In this document: positions 42,032 through 50,493 of the stretch, piece by piece
Position numbering within the stretch: position 1 is the stretch's first letter
Layout of the letters: each line of letters starts with the position of its first letter
Translations under genes and position numbers: made by a program
Notes under the pieces: model-generated
Databases searched by the model: none
What the model saw: the letters and a program-made list of their open reading frames with translations, nothing else
What the model was told of the DNA's origin: nothing
Assembly (NCBI GenBank): GCA_965216915.1
Contig: CBDCGS010000008.1
Span: forward strand, 186,001 to 250,000
Length of the DNA stretch: 64,000 nt
Origin: CBDCGS01 sp965216915
GTDB lineage: Bacteria; Pseudomonadota; Alphaproteobacteria; UBA828
Direction: 5' to 3'

Positions 42032-43213
42032 TCACGCACGGGCGAACCGCTCAAAACCGCCCGCGAGGTCGTCGATGAGATCGGCCGGATCTTCGAGGCC
42101 GGCATGGAAGCGGAGGCAGGGCTGTGCCGGATCCCAATGCGTGACGGCGCGCATCTTGTGCGGTGCCGTGGGGACTACGAGGCTTTCGTAGCCGCCCCAC
42201 GAATAGCCGAGCCCGAACAACGCGAGCCCGTCGAGAAATGCCGCGACGGCCTGTTCCGATACCGGATGAAGCACGACACCGAACAGCCCGCATGCGCCCG
42301 AGAAATCGCGCTTCCAAAGCGCATGGCCCGGATCATCCTCCAGCGCCGGATGGAGCACACGGGCGACCTCCGACTGGGCGCGGAACCAGCGTGCGAGCGC
42401 GAGCCCGACCTCTTGATGGCGGCGCAGACGCACCGCGAGCGTGCGCAAGCCACGCAGCGCGAGGTAGCAATCGTCCGGGCCGGGGGCGGCGCCGAGCTCC
42501 TCGAAGATCGCCTTGACGCGCTCGGAGCAGCGCTCGTTGGCGGTGACGATGCCGAGCATGGCATCCGAATGGCCGACGATATATTTCGTCGCCGCCTGGA
42601 TCGAGACGTCGGCGCCGAGCCGGAGCGGCTGGCAGAACAGGGGCGACGCCCAGGTGTTGTCGACCATCAGGATGGCGCCGGCATCGTGGGCGACCGCGGC
42701 AAGCGCCGGAAGGTCCTGCACCTCGAAGGTCACCGAGCCGGGCGATTCCGCGAACACCACCCGGGTGTTGGGCCGTATCTGGGCGGCGAGGTCGCTCCCG
42801 ATGCAGGGGTCGAAGAACTCGGTCTCGATCCCGGCGCGGGCGAGCAGGCCGCGCGTCAGCTGGCGCGTCGGGCCATAGGCGCTATCGGTGATCAGCACGT
42901 GATCGCCGCTCTGCAGGAAGGCGAGGAGCGCGGCGACGATCGCCGCCTTGCCGGAGCCGAACACGAAGGCGCGATGGCCGCCTTCGAGCGTCGCGACCGC
43001 GTCTTGCAGGGCGAAGGTGGTGGGTGTGCCGAAGCGGCCATACACCGTCTTGCCGTAGTCGCGCGCCTCCGCCTCCTTGAGTGCGGCGACGGTCGGATGG
43101 ATGACGGTCGACGCGTGGTAGACGGGCGGGTTGACGATCCCGTGATTGGCCTCGGGGGCGCGGCCCAGCACGGAAAGCAACGTGTCGGGCCGGTAGTCGC
43201 GGTCTCGGCTCAT
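42032..43213 (-). CDS. metC: Cystathionine beta-lyase
   Basis: A 393-residue Cys/Met-metabolism PLP enzyme. The PLP Lys lies in SIQAATKYIVGHSD; YGRFGTPTTFALQ, VDNTWASPLFCQPL and the C-terminal GYSWGGYESL are typical of MetC rather than cystathionine gamma-synthase. It cleaves cystathionine to homocysteine, pyruvate and ammonia. The ATG at 43213 gives the family start. The gene is divergent from an HTH regulator across 171 bases, which may control it. Confidence 0.88.
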   Translation of the reverse strand: MSRDRDYRPDTLLSVLGRAPEANHGIVNPPVYHASTVIHPTVAALKEAEARDYGKTVYGRFGTPTTFALQDAVATLEGGHRAFVFGSGKAAIVAALLAFLQSGDHVLITDSAYGPTRQLTRGLLARAGIETEFFDPCIGSDLAAQIRPNTRVVFAESPGSVTFEVQDLPALAAVAHDAGAILMVDNTWASPLFCQPLRLGADVSIQAATKYIVGHSDAMLGIVTANERCSERVKAIFEELGAAPGPDDCYLALRGLRTLAVRLRRHQEVGLALARWFRAQSEVARVLHPALEDDPGHALWKRDFSGACGLFGVVLHPVSEQAVAAFLDGLALFGLGYSWGGYESLVVPTAPHKMRAVTHWDPAQPCLRFHAGLEDPADLIDDLAGGFERFARA

Positions 43214-43384
43214 GGTTGGACCATCTTGGGCGCGGATGACAGACCGCGGCACGTTACCGCGAATCGCCGCCAGCGCATATCCGAGTGCCGGTCGAAGAAC
43301 ACAACGCCCCGTGGGGAGCCGCGCGGTTCGCGACGCCACTTCGCTCTTGTTGTGAACTCGCACCAGTCATGATTTAGTCCTCTC

Positions 43385-44242
43385 ATGGAGAGAACTGACA
43401 TCGCCCGTCTCTTTCGCGAGCGGTTGGATACGGCGATCGCAGCCAGTGGCGTATCCCGTGCAACGTTGGCGCGCGACGCCGGGGTTGACCGCTCGACACT
43501 CTCGCAGCTTCTCTCCGGCGAGGGTGACCGTTTGCCGCGCGCCGACACGGTGGCCGCCATCGCCGCCCGCCTCAAGGTGAGCCTCGATTGGTTGCTCGGG
43601 CTCAGCCACGAGAACCGCCTCGGCGCCGACATTCTTCACGAATCGCTGCAGATCACGCCGACCGAGCGCGCGCCCCACGACGATCGCCTGGTCGACTGGT
43701 ACGAGGAAGCGCGCGGCTACAAGATCCGCTACGTGCCCTCGACCCTGCCGGATCTTGCGAAGACCGATGCCGTGATCCGCCATGAATGCGAGGACTTCGT
43801 CACCCGCTCGCCCTCGCTCGTCGCGACCGCCAGCGCCGAAAAGCTCGCCTACACCCGCATGCCCGAGACCGATCTCGAGATCTGCATGCCGGTGCAGGAC
43901 CTGCGGATCTTCGCGCGGGGGGAGGGGCTGTGGGAGGGTCTTCCGCTCACCGCGCGGCGCGAGCAGCTCAATCATCTGATCAGGCTCACCGACGAGCTCT
44001 ATCCGAGCCTGCGGCTTTACCTCTTCGACGGGCGCACCCACTTCTCGGTGCCCGTGACCGTGTTCGGCTCGCTGCGCGCGGCGATCTACGTCGGCCAGAT
44101 GTTCTTCGTGTTCAACACACTCGAGCATATCCGTGTGGTCACGCGGCATTTCGACAACCTGATCCGCGCCGCAGTCGTGCAGGCGGCTGACATGCCGACC
44201 TTCCTGCGTTCGCTCGAGTGCACCGAGCGGCGCGCGGCGTGA
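43385..44242 (+). CDS. HTH (Cro/CI-type) transcriptional regulator
   Basis: A 285-residue protein with an N-terminal helix-turn-helix at about 20-70 (VSRATLARDAGVDRSTLSQLL) and a C-terminal domain of about 200 residues that I do not recognise, containing YEEARGYKIRYVPSTLPDL and a late HFDNLIRAA segment. The domain may bind a ligand. It is divergent from metC and precedes a HAD dehalogenase by 10 bases; either could be its target. Confidence 0.85.
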   Translation: MERTDIARLFRERLDTAIAASGVSRATLARDAGVDRSTLSQLLSGEGDRLPRADTVAAIAARLKVSLDWLLGLSHENRLGADILHESLQITPTERAPHDDRLVDWYEEARGYKIRYVPSTLPDLAKTDAVIRHECEDFVTRSPSLVATASAEKLAYTRMPETDLEICMPVQDLRIFARGEGLWEGLPLTARREQLNHLIRLTDELYPSLRLYLFDGRTHFSVPVTVFGSLRAAIYVGQMFFVFNTLEHIRVVTRHFDNLIRAAVVQAADMPTFLRSLECTERRAA

Positions 44243-44252
44243 GCCGCTCTCA

Positions 44253-44963
44253 ATGACGGATGAGGTGAAGGCGCTCGCCTTCGACGTCTTCGGCACCGTG
44301 GTCGATTGGCGCGGCTCGATCATCAAGATGGGGCCCGCCTTCGGCGCGGCGCATGGCCTCTCCCTCGATTGGGTGGCCTTTGCCGATGCCTGGCGCGCCG
44401 AGTATCAACCGTCCATGGAGCGCGTGCGTTCGGGCGAGACCGGCTTCGTGCCGCTCGACATGCTGCACCGGCAGAACCTGGAGACGGTGCTGCGCGATTT
44501 CGGCGTGGCTTCGTTGTCGGATGCGGTGCTCGCCGATCTCAACCGCATGTGGCATCGGCTCGACCCGTGGCCGGACGCGGTGGCCGGGCTGACGCGTCTC
44601 AAGACGACGTACATTCTGGCGACGCTCTCCAACGGCAACGTATCGCTGATCGTCAACATGGCGAAGCGCGCCGGGCTGCCCTGGGACGTCGTGCTCGGTG
44701 CCGAGATTGCGGGCCAGTACAAGCCCGCGCCCGCGGTCTACCGCAACGCGGCCGCGCTGCTGGATCTTGCGCCCGCGGAGGTCATGATGGTGGCGGCGCA
44801 CAATGGCGATCTGGTGGCGGCACGCACCGTCGGGCTGCGCACCGCGTTCGTCGTGCGACCGCACGAATATGGGCCCGGCCAAACCACGGACCTCGCGCCC
44901 GAGCACGACTTCGATATCGTCGCGCGCGATTTCAACGATCTCGCAGACGCGCTCGGCACCTGA
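44253..44963 (+). CDS. Haloacid dehalogenase, type II (HAD superfamily)
   Basis: A 236-residue HAD hydrolase. Motif I is AFDVFGTVVDW with the nucleophilic Asp, followed by TLSNGN (motif II), a Lys in QYKPAPAVY (motif III) and AAHNGDLVAA (motif IV). The DVFGTVVDWR pattern is the type II 2-haloacid dehalogenase branch, which swaps halogen for hydroxyl on 2-haloacids. Phosphatase activity cannot be excluded. It lies directly behind the HTH regulator on the same strand. Confidence 0.87.
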   Translation: MTDEVKALAFDVFGTVVDWRGSIIKMGPAFGAAHGLSLDWVAFADAWRAEYQPSMERVRSGETGFVPLDMLHRQNLETVLRDFGVASLSDAVLADLNRMWHRLDPWPDAVAGLTRLKTTYILATLSNGNVSLIVNMAKRAGLPWDVVLGAEIAGQYKPAPAVYRNAAALLDLAPAEVMMVAAHNGDLVAARTVGLRTAFVVRPHEYGPGQTTDLAPEHDFDIVARDFNDLADALGT

Positions 44964-44973
44964 GCGCGGGCGT

Positions 44974-45969
44974 CTAGGCCGTCGCGCGTTGGCGCATCGC
45001 GTGAACGCTGAAGAGGGCGTCGTCGTCGATCCAGGTTGCGCTGATCGTCCAGCCGGCCCGCTCGGCCACCTGGCGAAAGCGCTCGACCGAATATTTGTGC
45101 GAGCTTTCAGTGTGGATGGTCTCGCCGGGCGCGAAATCGAAGCGGTGATCGCCGATCGTGACGCTCTGCCGGCGCTTGCTCACGAGATGCATCTCGATGC
45201 GCGCAGCCGCCGCGTTGTACCAGGCGTGGTGGGCGAAGCCCGCCAGGTCGATCTCCGCGCCGAGCTCGTTCTCGATACGGTGCAGCAGATTGAGGTTGAA
45301 CGCGGCGGTCACGCCCTTCGCGTCGTTGTAGGCAGCGTTGAGGATCGCGGGATCCTTCTCCAGATCGACGCCGATGAGGAAGCGGCTCGTCGGCCCAAGC
45401 GAGCGCGCTGCGCTGGCGAGGAATTCCACCGCTTCGTCGGGTGTGAAGTTGCCGATGGTCGATCCCGGGAAAAACCCGACGCGCGGCCCCTCATCGAGCG
45501 CGGGCAGCTCGAACGGCTTGGTGTAGTCCGCGCACACGGGAACGACGGCGAGGTCCGGATAGTCGCCGGCGAGCGGCGCCGTCGCCTCGATCATGTGCTC
45601 GCGCGAGATGTCGACCGGCACATAGGCGCGCGGCTCGGCGAGCGCGTCGAGCAGCAGGCGGACCTTGACGCTCGCGCCGCTGCCGAACTCGACGAGCGTC
45701 GCGCCCGCGCCGATCGTCTCGGCCATGGCGCGCGCATGGTCGCGCAGCAGTGCGGTCTCGGTGCGGGTCGGATAGTACTCGTCGAGGGTGCAAATTTGCT
45801 CGAAGAGCGCCGAGCCGCGCGCGTCGTAGAAATATTTGCACGGGAGCGTGCGGGGCCGGGCGCTCAGGCCGGCGATCACGTCCTGCCGGAACGCGGTGCC
45901 GGAGGGATCCAGGACATCGTGAAAGTCGTCGAACTGCGCGAGGCCGATTGCGCCGCGGCTGCCGCTCAT
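44974..45969 (-). CDS. egtD: Histidine N-alpha-methyltransferase, ergothioneine biosynthesis
   Basis: A 331-residue SAM-dependent enzyme of the EgtD (DUF2260/TIGR03438) family that trimethylates histidine to hercynine. Landmarks are KYFYDARGSALFEQIC, TLVEFGSGASVKVRLLL (SAM site), FFPGSTIGNF and LIGVDLEKDPAILNAAYND. Its start overlaps the stop of egtB by 4 bases (ATGA), so the two genes form a classic egtBD operon. Confidence 0.95.
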   Translation of the reverse strand: MSGSRGAIGLAQFDDFHDVLDPSGTAFRQDVIAGLSARPRTLPCKYFYDARGSALFEQICTLDEYYPTRTETALLRDHARAMAETIGAGATLVEFGSGASVKVRLLLDALAEPRAYVPVDISREHMIEATAPLAGDYPDLAVVPVCADYTKPFELPALDEGPRVGFFPGSTIGNFTPDEAVEFLASAARSLGPTSRFLIGVDLEKDPAILNAAYNDAKGVTAAFNLNLLHRIENELGAEIDLAGFAHHAWYNAAAARIEMHLVSKRRQSVTIGDHRFDFAPGETIHTESSHKYSVERFRQVAERAGWTISATWIDDDALFSVHAMRQRATA

Positions 45970-47264
45970 GCCGCGTCCTCGGCGAGCCGGAGACCGGTGA
46001 ACTGCCAGCGTTGGTGGGGGTAGAAGAAGTTACGGTAGGTCGCGCGCGTGTGGTGATCCGGTGTCGCGCAGGAGCCACCGCGCAGCACGATCTGGCTGCT
46101 CATGAACTTGCCGTTGTACTCACCCACCGCGCCGGCCGCCGGGCGGAAGCCGGGGTAGGGGGTGAAGGCGCTTTGGGTGAACTCCCAGACGTCGCCGAAG
46201 AGCTGTTGAAGCGGTTCGTCCGCGTCGTCGCCGGCCGGAACCGGCCGCAGGTGGCCGGTGCCCGCCCAGTTGCCGCGGAGCGGCGCGTCGCGGGCCGCGA
46301 CCTCCCACTCGGCTTCGGTCGGTAGGCGCTTGCCCGCCCAACGGGCGAACGCATCCGCCTCGTAATGGCTCATATGGGAGACCGGTGCCTCGGGGTCGAT
46401 CGGCCGCATGCCCGAGAGCGTCATCTGCCACCAGTCGCCGTCGCGCTCCTCCCAGTAGAGCGGCGCCTGCCAGCCTTCGGCCGCGACCGTCGCCCAACCG
46501 TCCGAGAGCCAATGCGCCGCCTCGTGGTAGCCGCCGTCCGCCATGAAGTTCAGCCACTCGCGGTTGGTGACGGGACGCGAGGCGATGCGGAAGTCGCGCA
46601 GCAGCACTTCGTGGCGCGGGCCCTCGTGGTCGAAGGCGAAGCCGTCGCCCGCATGGCCAATTTCGTGGATGCCGCCGGGCACCTCGACCCAGGCGAGCGG
46701 CGCGGCCGTCCGCGTGGCGAGCGGCGGCGGCTCGCGAAACGCCGGCTTCAGTGGGTTACACGAGAACATGTGCAAGATGTCGGTGAGCATCAGCTCCTGA
46801 TGCTGCTCCTCGTGGTGCAGACCGAGACCGATCAGCGGCGCGGCCTCCGCCCAGCGTTCGTCCGGGCAGTCGACGATCAGTGCGAGCATCGCCTCGTCGA
46901 CGGCGCGGCGGTAGGCGCGCACGCGCTCAAGGCCGGGCCGCGTGATGAGGCCGCGGTTCGGACGGGGGTGCCGCGGGCCCGCGGCCTCGTAGTAGGAGTT
47001 GAAGAGATAGGCGAACGCCGGGTCGAAGGCGCGATAGTCCGCGCCCTGCGCCGCTAGAAGGAACGTTTCGAAGAACCAGGTCGTGTGCCCGAGATGCCAC
47101 TTCATCGGACTCGCATCCGGCATCGACTGCACGACCTGGTCTTCGGCCGGCACGCCGGCGCTCAGCGCCTCGCTCGCCGCGCGCACGGTTTGATAGTGCC
47201 GCGCTGCGGCATGTCGCGCATCCTCGCCAGGTTCGGAAATGCGCAGCTTTGGCTCTGCCGCCAT
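45966..47264 (-). CDS. egtB: Ergothioneine sulfoxide synthase
   Basis: A 432-residue protein with an N-terminal DinB-like domain and a C-terminal FGE-sulfatase domain. The iron-binding His residues are in GLHHEEQHQELM plus the upstream HLGHTTWF; the C-terminal domain has GNWAGTGHLRP and LRGGSCATPDHHTRATYRNF. It joins hercynine to a thiol (gamma-Glu-Cys or Cys) using O2. The ATG at 47264 has GAGGGGG upstream; an in-frame ATG at 47297 is the alternative. Later pathway genes (egtC, egtE) are not seen, and none is adjacent. Confidence 0.95.
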   Translation of the reverse strand: MAAEPKLRISEPGEDARHAAARHYQTVRAASEALSAGVPAEDQVVQSMPDASPMKWHLGHTTWFFETFLLAAQGADYRAFDPAFAYLFNSYYEAAGPRHPRPNRGLITRPGLERVRAYRRAVDEAMLALIVDCPDERWAEAAPLIGLGLHHEEQHQELMLTDILHMFSCNPLKPAFREPPPLATRTAAPLAWVEVPGGIHEIGHAGDGFAFDHEGPRHEVLLRDFRIASRPVTNREWLNFMADGGYHEAAHWLSDGWATVAAEGWQAPLYWEERDGDWWQMTLSGMRPIDPEAPVSHMSHYEADAFARWAGKRLPTEAEWEVAARDAPLRGNWAGTGHLRPVPAGDDADEPLQQLFGDVWEFTQSAFTPYPGFRPAAGAVGEYNGKFMSSQIVLRGGSCATPDHHTRATYRNFFYPHQRWQFTGLRLAEDAA

Positions 47265-47472
47265 TGCCTGTTCCCCCTCAACGCCGCGAATTGTCATGAA
47301 ACCTTGGCATGATGGTGTGACAAATCAATATCTGTTTCGAGATTTCAACAGGTGGCGCGACAAAAAGCCGCGCTCGGACAGCACGGCCGGCCGTCGGGCC
47401 GCCACGCACGACGCGCCCGCGGTTGGTCGTGCGTTCTCCTGCGAGCGAAATGGTGCCTGAGCGTACCGGCGG

Positions 47473-47579
47473 CTAAAGCAATTCCCGCGCAGGTGGGATC
47501 ACCTGCGGCGACGCATTTGCGTCAATGCCAATGAGGGAGGGCCTGTCGCGTGAGCATGAGTGAACGCGACATGGTCTAA
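47473..47579 (+). repeat. Dispersed palindromic element, copy C
   Basis: This copy begins CTAAAGCA and ends ATGGTCTAA, so its gene-side end is slightly diverged. The three stems are GCAGGTG/CACCTGC, GACGCA/TGCGTC and a perfect GTCGCGT/ACGCGAC. The gene-side end contains the TAG stop (47576-47578, minus strand) of the E1-like gene. The far side faces the egtB promoter region about 200 bases away. Confidence 0.85.
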
Positions 47580-49939
47580 CGGCCGCGGGCGCGCTCCATG
47601 CAAGCGCGGGCGGCGGCGTCGAGGATCGCGTCGCTGTCGATCTCGTGCTTGCGGTAGAGGTCCGGGATGTCGCCCGATTCGCCGAAGCGCGCCACCCCGA
47701 GCGGATAGGGGCGGTGTCCGAACACCGCGCCGAGCCAGGAGAGCGCGGCCGGATGACCGTCGAGCACGGTGACGAGCGCGGCCCTCGCGGGCAGCCGCGC
47801 GAGCAAGGTTTCGACGTGCGCGGCCATGCGCGGCGCGCAGGGTGTGCCGCGGCGCGCCGCGAGCCACTCGGTGTAAAGCCGGTCCGGCGAGGTCACGACC
47901 AAGAGGCCGGTGCCGGGCAGATCCTCGCGCAAGGCCTCGAGCGCCGCCTGCGCCTCGGGCGCGACCGCGCCAGAGAAGGCGATGGCGAGCTCAGCATCGG
48001 GCGCGGGCTCGACCAGCCAATAGCCGCCCGCGAGCACATCCTCCCGCAGCGTGCCGTCGAGCGCACGCTCGGGCTGGTCGATCGCGCGCGTGGTCAGGCG
48101 GAGGTAGACCGAGCCGCCGTCATCGTCCTGCATGTGGCCGAAGCCCCAACGCATGATCGCCGCGAGCTCGTCGGCGAACGCCGGCTCGTAGGACGTGAGG
48201 CCGGGCTGGGCGAGGCCGATCAGCGGCGTGCCGACCGATTGGTGCGCGCCCCCCTCGGGCGCGAGCGTGATGCCCGATGGGGTGCCGGCGAGCATGAAGC
48301 GCGCATCCTGGTAGCTCGCATATGTCAGCGCGTCGAGCCCGCGGGCGATGAAGGGATCGTAGACCGTGCCGATCGGCAAGAGGCGTGTGCCGAAGAGCGG
48401 GCCGGCGAGCCCGAAGGCGGCGAGCATGAGAAACAGGTTATTCTCGGCGATGCCGAGCTCGACATGCTGACCGTTGCGGCTGAGCGCCCATTTCTGCATG
48501 GAGACGACCTTCTCCGAGCGAAACACGTCGTCCCGGTCGGCGCGGTCGAAGATGCCGCGTTGGTTCACCCAGCCGCCGAGGTTGGTGGAGACCGTGACGT
48601 CGGGCGAGGTCGTGACGATACGCTCGGCGAGCGGGCTCTTCTCCTTGCCGAGCTCGTTGAGGATGCGTCCGAACGCCTCCTGCGTCGACAGCGTCGCCGC
48701 GCTGCGCAGCGGCAGCGCGTCGGGCAGGGGGATGCGGTCGTTTGCCTTGCGGCGCGCCGGCCCGGCGTGCAGCGCCGTGGCTTCGATAAACTCCTGGAGC
48801 CTGTCCGCATCGACGGCGAGGCCCGCCAGCGGCGACCACTCGTCCCCGTCGGCAATGTTCATCTTGGCCTTGAAGTCCGCCATCTGGTCTTGGTTCATCA
48901 GGCCGGCGTGATTGTCCTTGTGGCCTGCGAAGGGAAGGCCGAAGCCCTTGATGGTGTAGACGATGAAGCAATGCGGCACATCGTCGTCGACGGCATTCAG
49001 CGCCTCGAGCACGGCCTCCATGTCGTGGCCGGCGAGGTTGGTCATCAGGTCTTGCAGCGCCGCATCGTCGTGCTCGTCGAGCAGCGCCTTGATGCCGGGC
49101 TTGTCGCCGAGATCGCGCGTCAGACGCTCCCGCCAGGCGGCGCCGCCCTTGAAGGTGAGCGCGCAGTAGAGTTCGTTCGGGCACGCGTCGATCCACTCCC
49201 GCAGGGCCTCGCCGCCGGGGCGCGCGAAGGCCGCCTGCTGACGGTAGCCATATTTGAGAATGACGACTTTCCAGCCAACCGCTTGGAAGAAATCCTTGAT
49301 CTTTTGAAAGAGCTGATCCGAGACCACCCGATCGAGGCTTTGGCGGTTGTAGTCGATGATCCACCAAAGGTTTCGGACATCGTGCTTCCAACCCTCCAGC
49401 AGGGCCTCGAACACGTTGCCTTCATCGAGCTCGGCATCGCCCATGATGGCGATCATGCGCCCGCTCTCCGGACGCTCCTCGGCGAACTTGTGGAAGCGCA
49501 CATAGTCCTGCGCGATCGAGGCGAACAAGGTCATGCCGACCCCGAGCCCGACCGAGCCGGTCGAGAAGTCGACGTCGTCGGAATCCTTCGTGCGCGAGGG
49601 ATAGGATTGGGCGCCGCCGAGGCCGCGGAAGTGCTCGAGCTTCTCGCGCGTCTGGTTGCCGAGGAGATACTGGATGGCATGGAACACCGGGCTCGCATGC
49701 GGTTTGACGGCGACGCGGTCCTCAGGCCGGAGCACATCGAAATAGAGCGCCGTCATCAGCGTCGCGATCGACGCGCAGGAGGCCTGATGGCCGCCCACCT
49801 TGAGCCCGTCGCGGGCCTCGCGGACGTGGTTGGCGTTGTGGATCGTCCACGCCGCAAGCCAAAGGACCTTCTGCTCGAGCGCGGTGAGGCAACCGAGCCG
49901 TTCTGGCTCGATGGGTGGCCGGTTCGGGATCGCGTCCAT
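47576..49939 (-). CDS. Pyruvate dehydrogenase E1 (AceE)-like, thiamine-diphosphate enzyme
   Basis: A 787-residue homodimeric-type 2-oxoacid dehydrogenase E1 or transketolase-like protein. The thiamine-diphosphate motif spans GDAELDEGNVFEALLEGW to WWIIDYN. The pyrimidine domain carries the catalytic Glu in HVELGIAENN, followed by LAPEGGAHQSVGTPL. It is shorter than AceE of E. coli (about 887 residues). No E2/E3 genes are adjacent, so it may decarboxylate a keto acid by itself or pair with distant subunits. The ATG at 49939 has GGAG seven bases upstream. The stop lies inside repeat copy C. Confidence 0.85.
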   Translation of the reverse strand: MDAIPNRPPIEPERLGCLTALEQKVLWLAAWTIHNANHVREARDGLKVGGHQASCASIATLMTALYFDVLRPEDRVAVKPHASPVFHAIQYLLGNQTREKLEHFRGLGGAQSYPSRTKDSDDVDFSTGSVGLGVGMTLFASIAQDYVRFHKFAEERPESGRMIAIMGDAELDEGNVFEALLEGWKHDVRNLWWIIDYNRQSLDRVVSDQLFQKIKDFFQAVGWKVVILKYGYRQQAAFARPGGEALREWIDACPNELYCALTFKGGAAWRERLTRDLGDKPGIKALLDEHDDAALQDLMTNLAGHDMEAVLEALNAVDDDVPHCFIVYTIKGFGLPFAGHKDNHAGLMNQDQMADFKAKMNIADGDEWSPLAGLAVDADRLQEFIEATALHAGPARRKANDRIPLPDALPLRSAATLSTQEAFGRILNELGKEKSPLAERIVTTSPDVTVSTNLGGWVNQRGIFDRADRDDVFRSEKVVSMQKWALSRNGQHVELGIAENNLFLMLAAFGLAGPLFGTRLLPIGTVYDPFIARGLDALTYASYQDARFMLAGTPSGITLAPEGGAHQSVGTPLIGLAQPGLTSYEPAFADELAAIMRWGFGHMQDDDGGSVYLRLTTRAIDQPERALDGTLREDVLAGGYWLVEPAPDAELAIAFSGAVAPEAQAALEALREDLPGTGLLVVTSPDRLYTEWLAARRGTPCAPRMAAHVETLLARLPARAALVTVLDGHPAALSWLGAVFGHRPYPLGVARFGESGDIPDLYRKHEIDSDAILDAAARACMERARGR

Positions 49940-50018
49940 GGCTGGCTCCGCGCCGTTAGGAACAGAGGAGTCTAAGGGAAGAGCGGCCCGGCGCGAAGCC
50001 GCACGCGCAGTTTGGCGT

Positions 50019-50477
50019 TCATCCCCAGGAGCGCCCCGAGGCGGCAATCACGATCGTGACGAGGCCGAGCGCGAGATTGATCCGGATGATCTGACGGATC
50101 TGGTCGAGCGCCTTCGCCGCCGCGGGCGGCTCGCCGGCGTCGAGGGCGCGTCGAAAGCGCCGATAGGGGGCGGCGATGAGGTGCAGGAACAGCAGGATCA
50201 TGACCCAGCCGATGCCCTGCATGATGTGGACATGCAGCCCGGCCTCCGCAAAGCCCCCAAGCTCGGCGCTCACCATCACATACCCGGTCGCCACGAGGGC
50301 GACGATGGCACCCCCGACCCAGGGGAAGAACCGCGCGAACACGCCACGCCAGAGCGCGAGGCGCTGGGGCGGCGGCTCGAGCAGGCCGACCGACGGCCGC
50401 AGCATCACAAACGCAAAGAACATGCCGCCGACCCAAATCACCACCGCGAGGAGGTGAATCGTGAGGAGATAGGCCAC
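50019..50477 (-). CDS. CopD-like four-helix membrane protein
   Basis: A 152-residue inner-membrane protein with four hydrophobic segments. Conserved His residues lie in LTIHLLAVVIWVGGMFF and LHVHIMQGIGW, the pattern of the CopD superfamily. Copper handling or heme binding is possible, but neither is shown. The GTG at 50477 follows AGGGGG and starts the first helix; a longer frame to 50531 runs into the next gene. It sits 16 bases after the formaldehyde dehydrogenase gene and is probably co-transcribed. Confidence 0.8.
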   Translation of the reverse strand: MAYLLTIHLLAVVIWVGGMFFAFVMLRPSVGLLEPPPQRLALWRGVFARFFPWVGGAIVALVATGYVMVSAELGGFAEAGLHVHIMQGIGWVMILLFLHLIAAPYRRFRRALDAGEPPAAAKALDQIRQIIRINLALGLVTIVIAASGRSWG

Positions 50478-50493
50478 CGCGCCCCCTACGGGC

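Noticed and set aside
40188..42035. A 615-codon minus-strand open frame crossing three features
   Set aside because: It runs out of frame through the D-threonine-aldolase-like gene and the antisense of the VOC gene, with Arg/Pro-rich shadow composition.
47645..49975. A 776-codon open frame on the plus strand, antisense to the E1-like gene
   Set aside because: It has shadow-frame composition (Arg/Ala/Gly/Glu/Val runs, no recognisable domain) and is fully explained by the GC-rich codon use of the real gene on the other strand.
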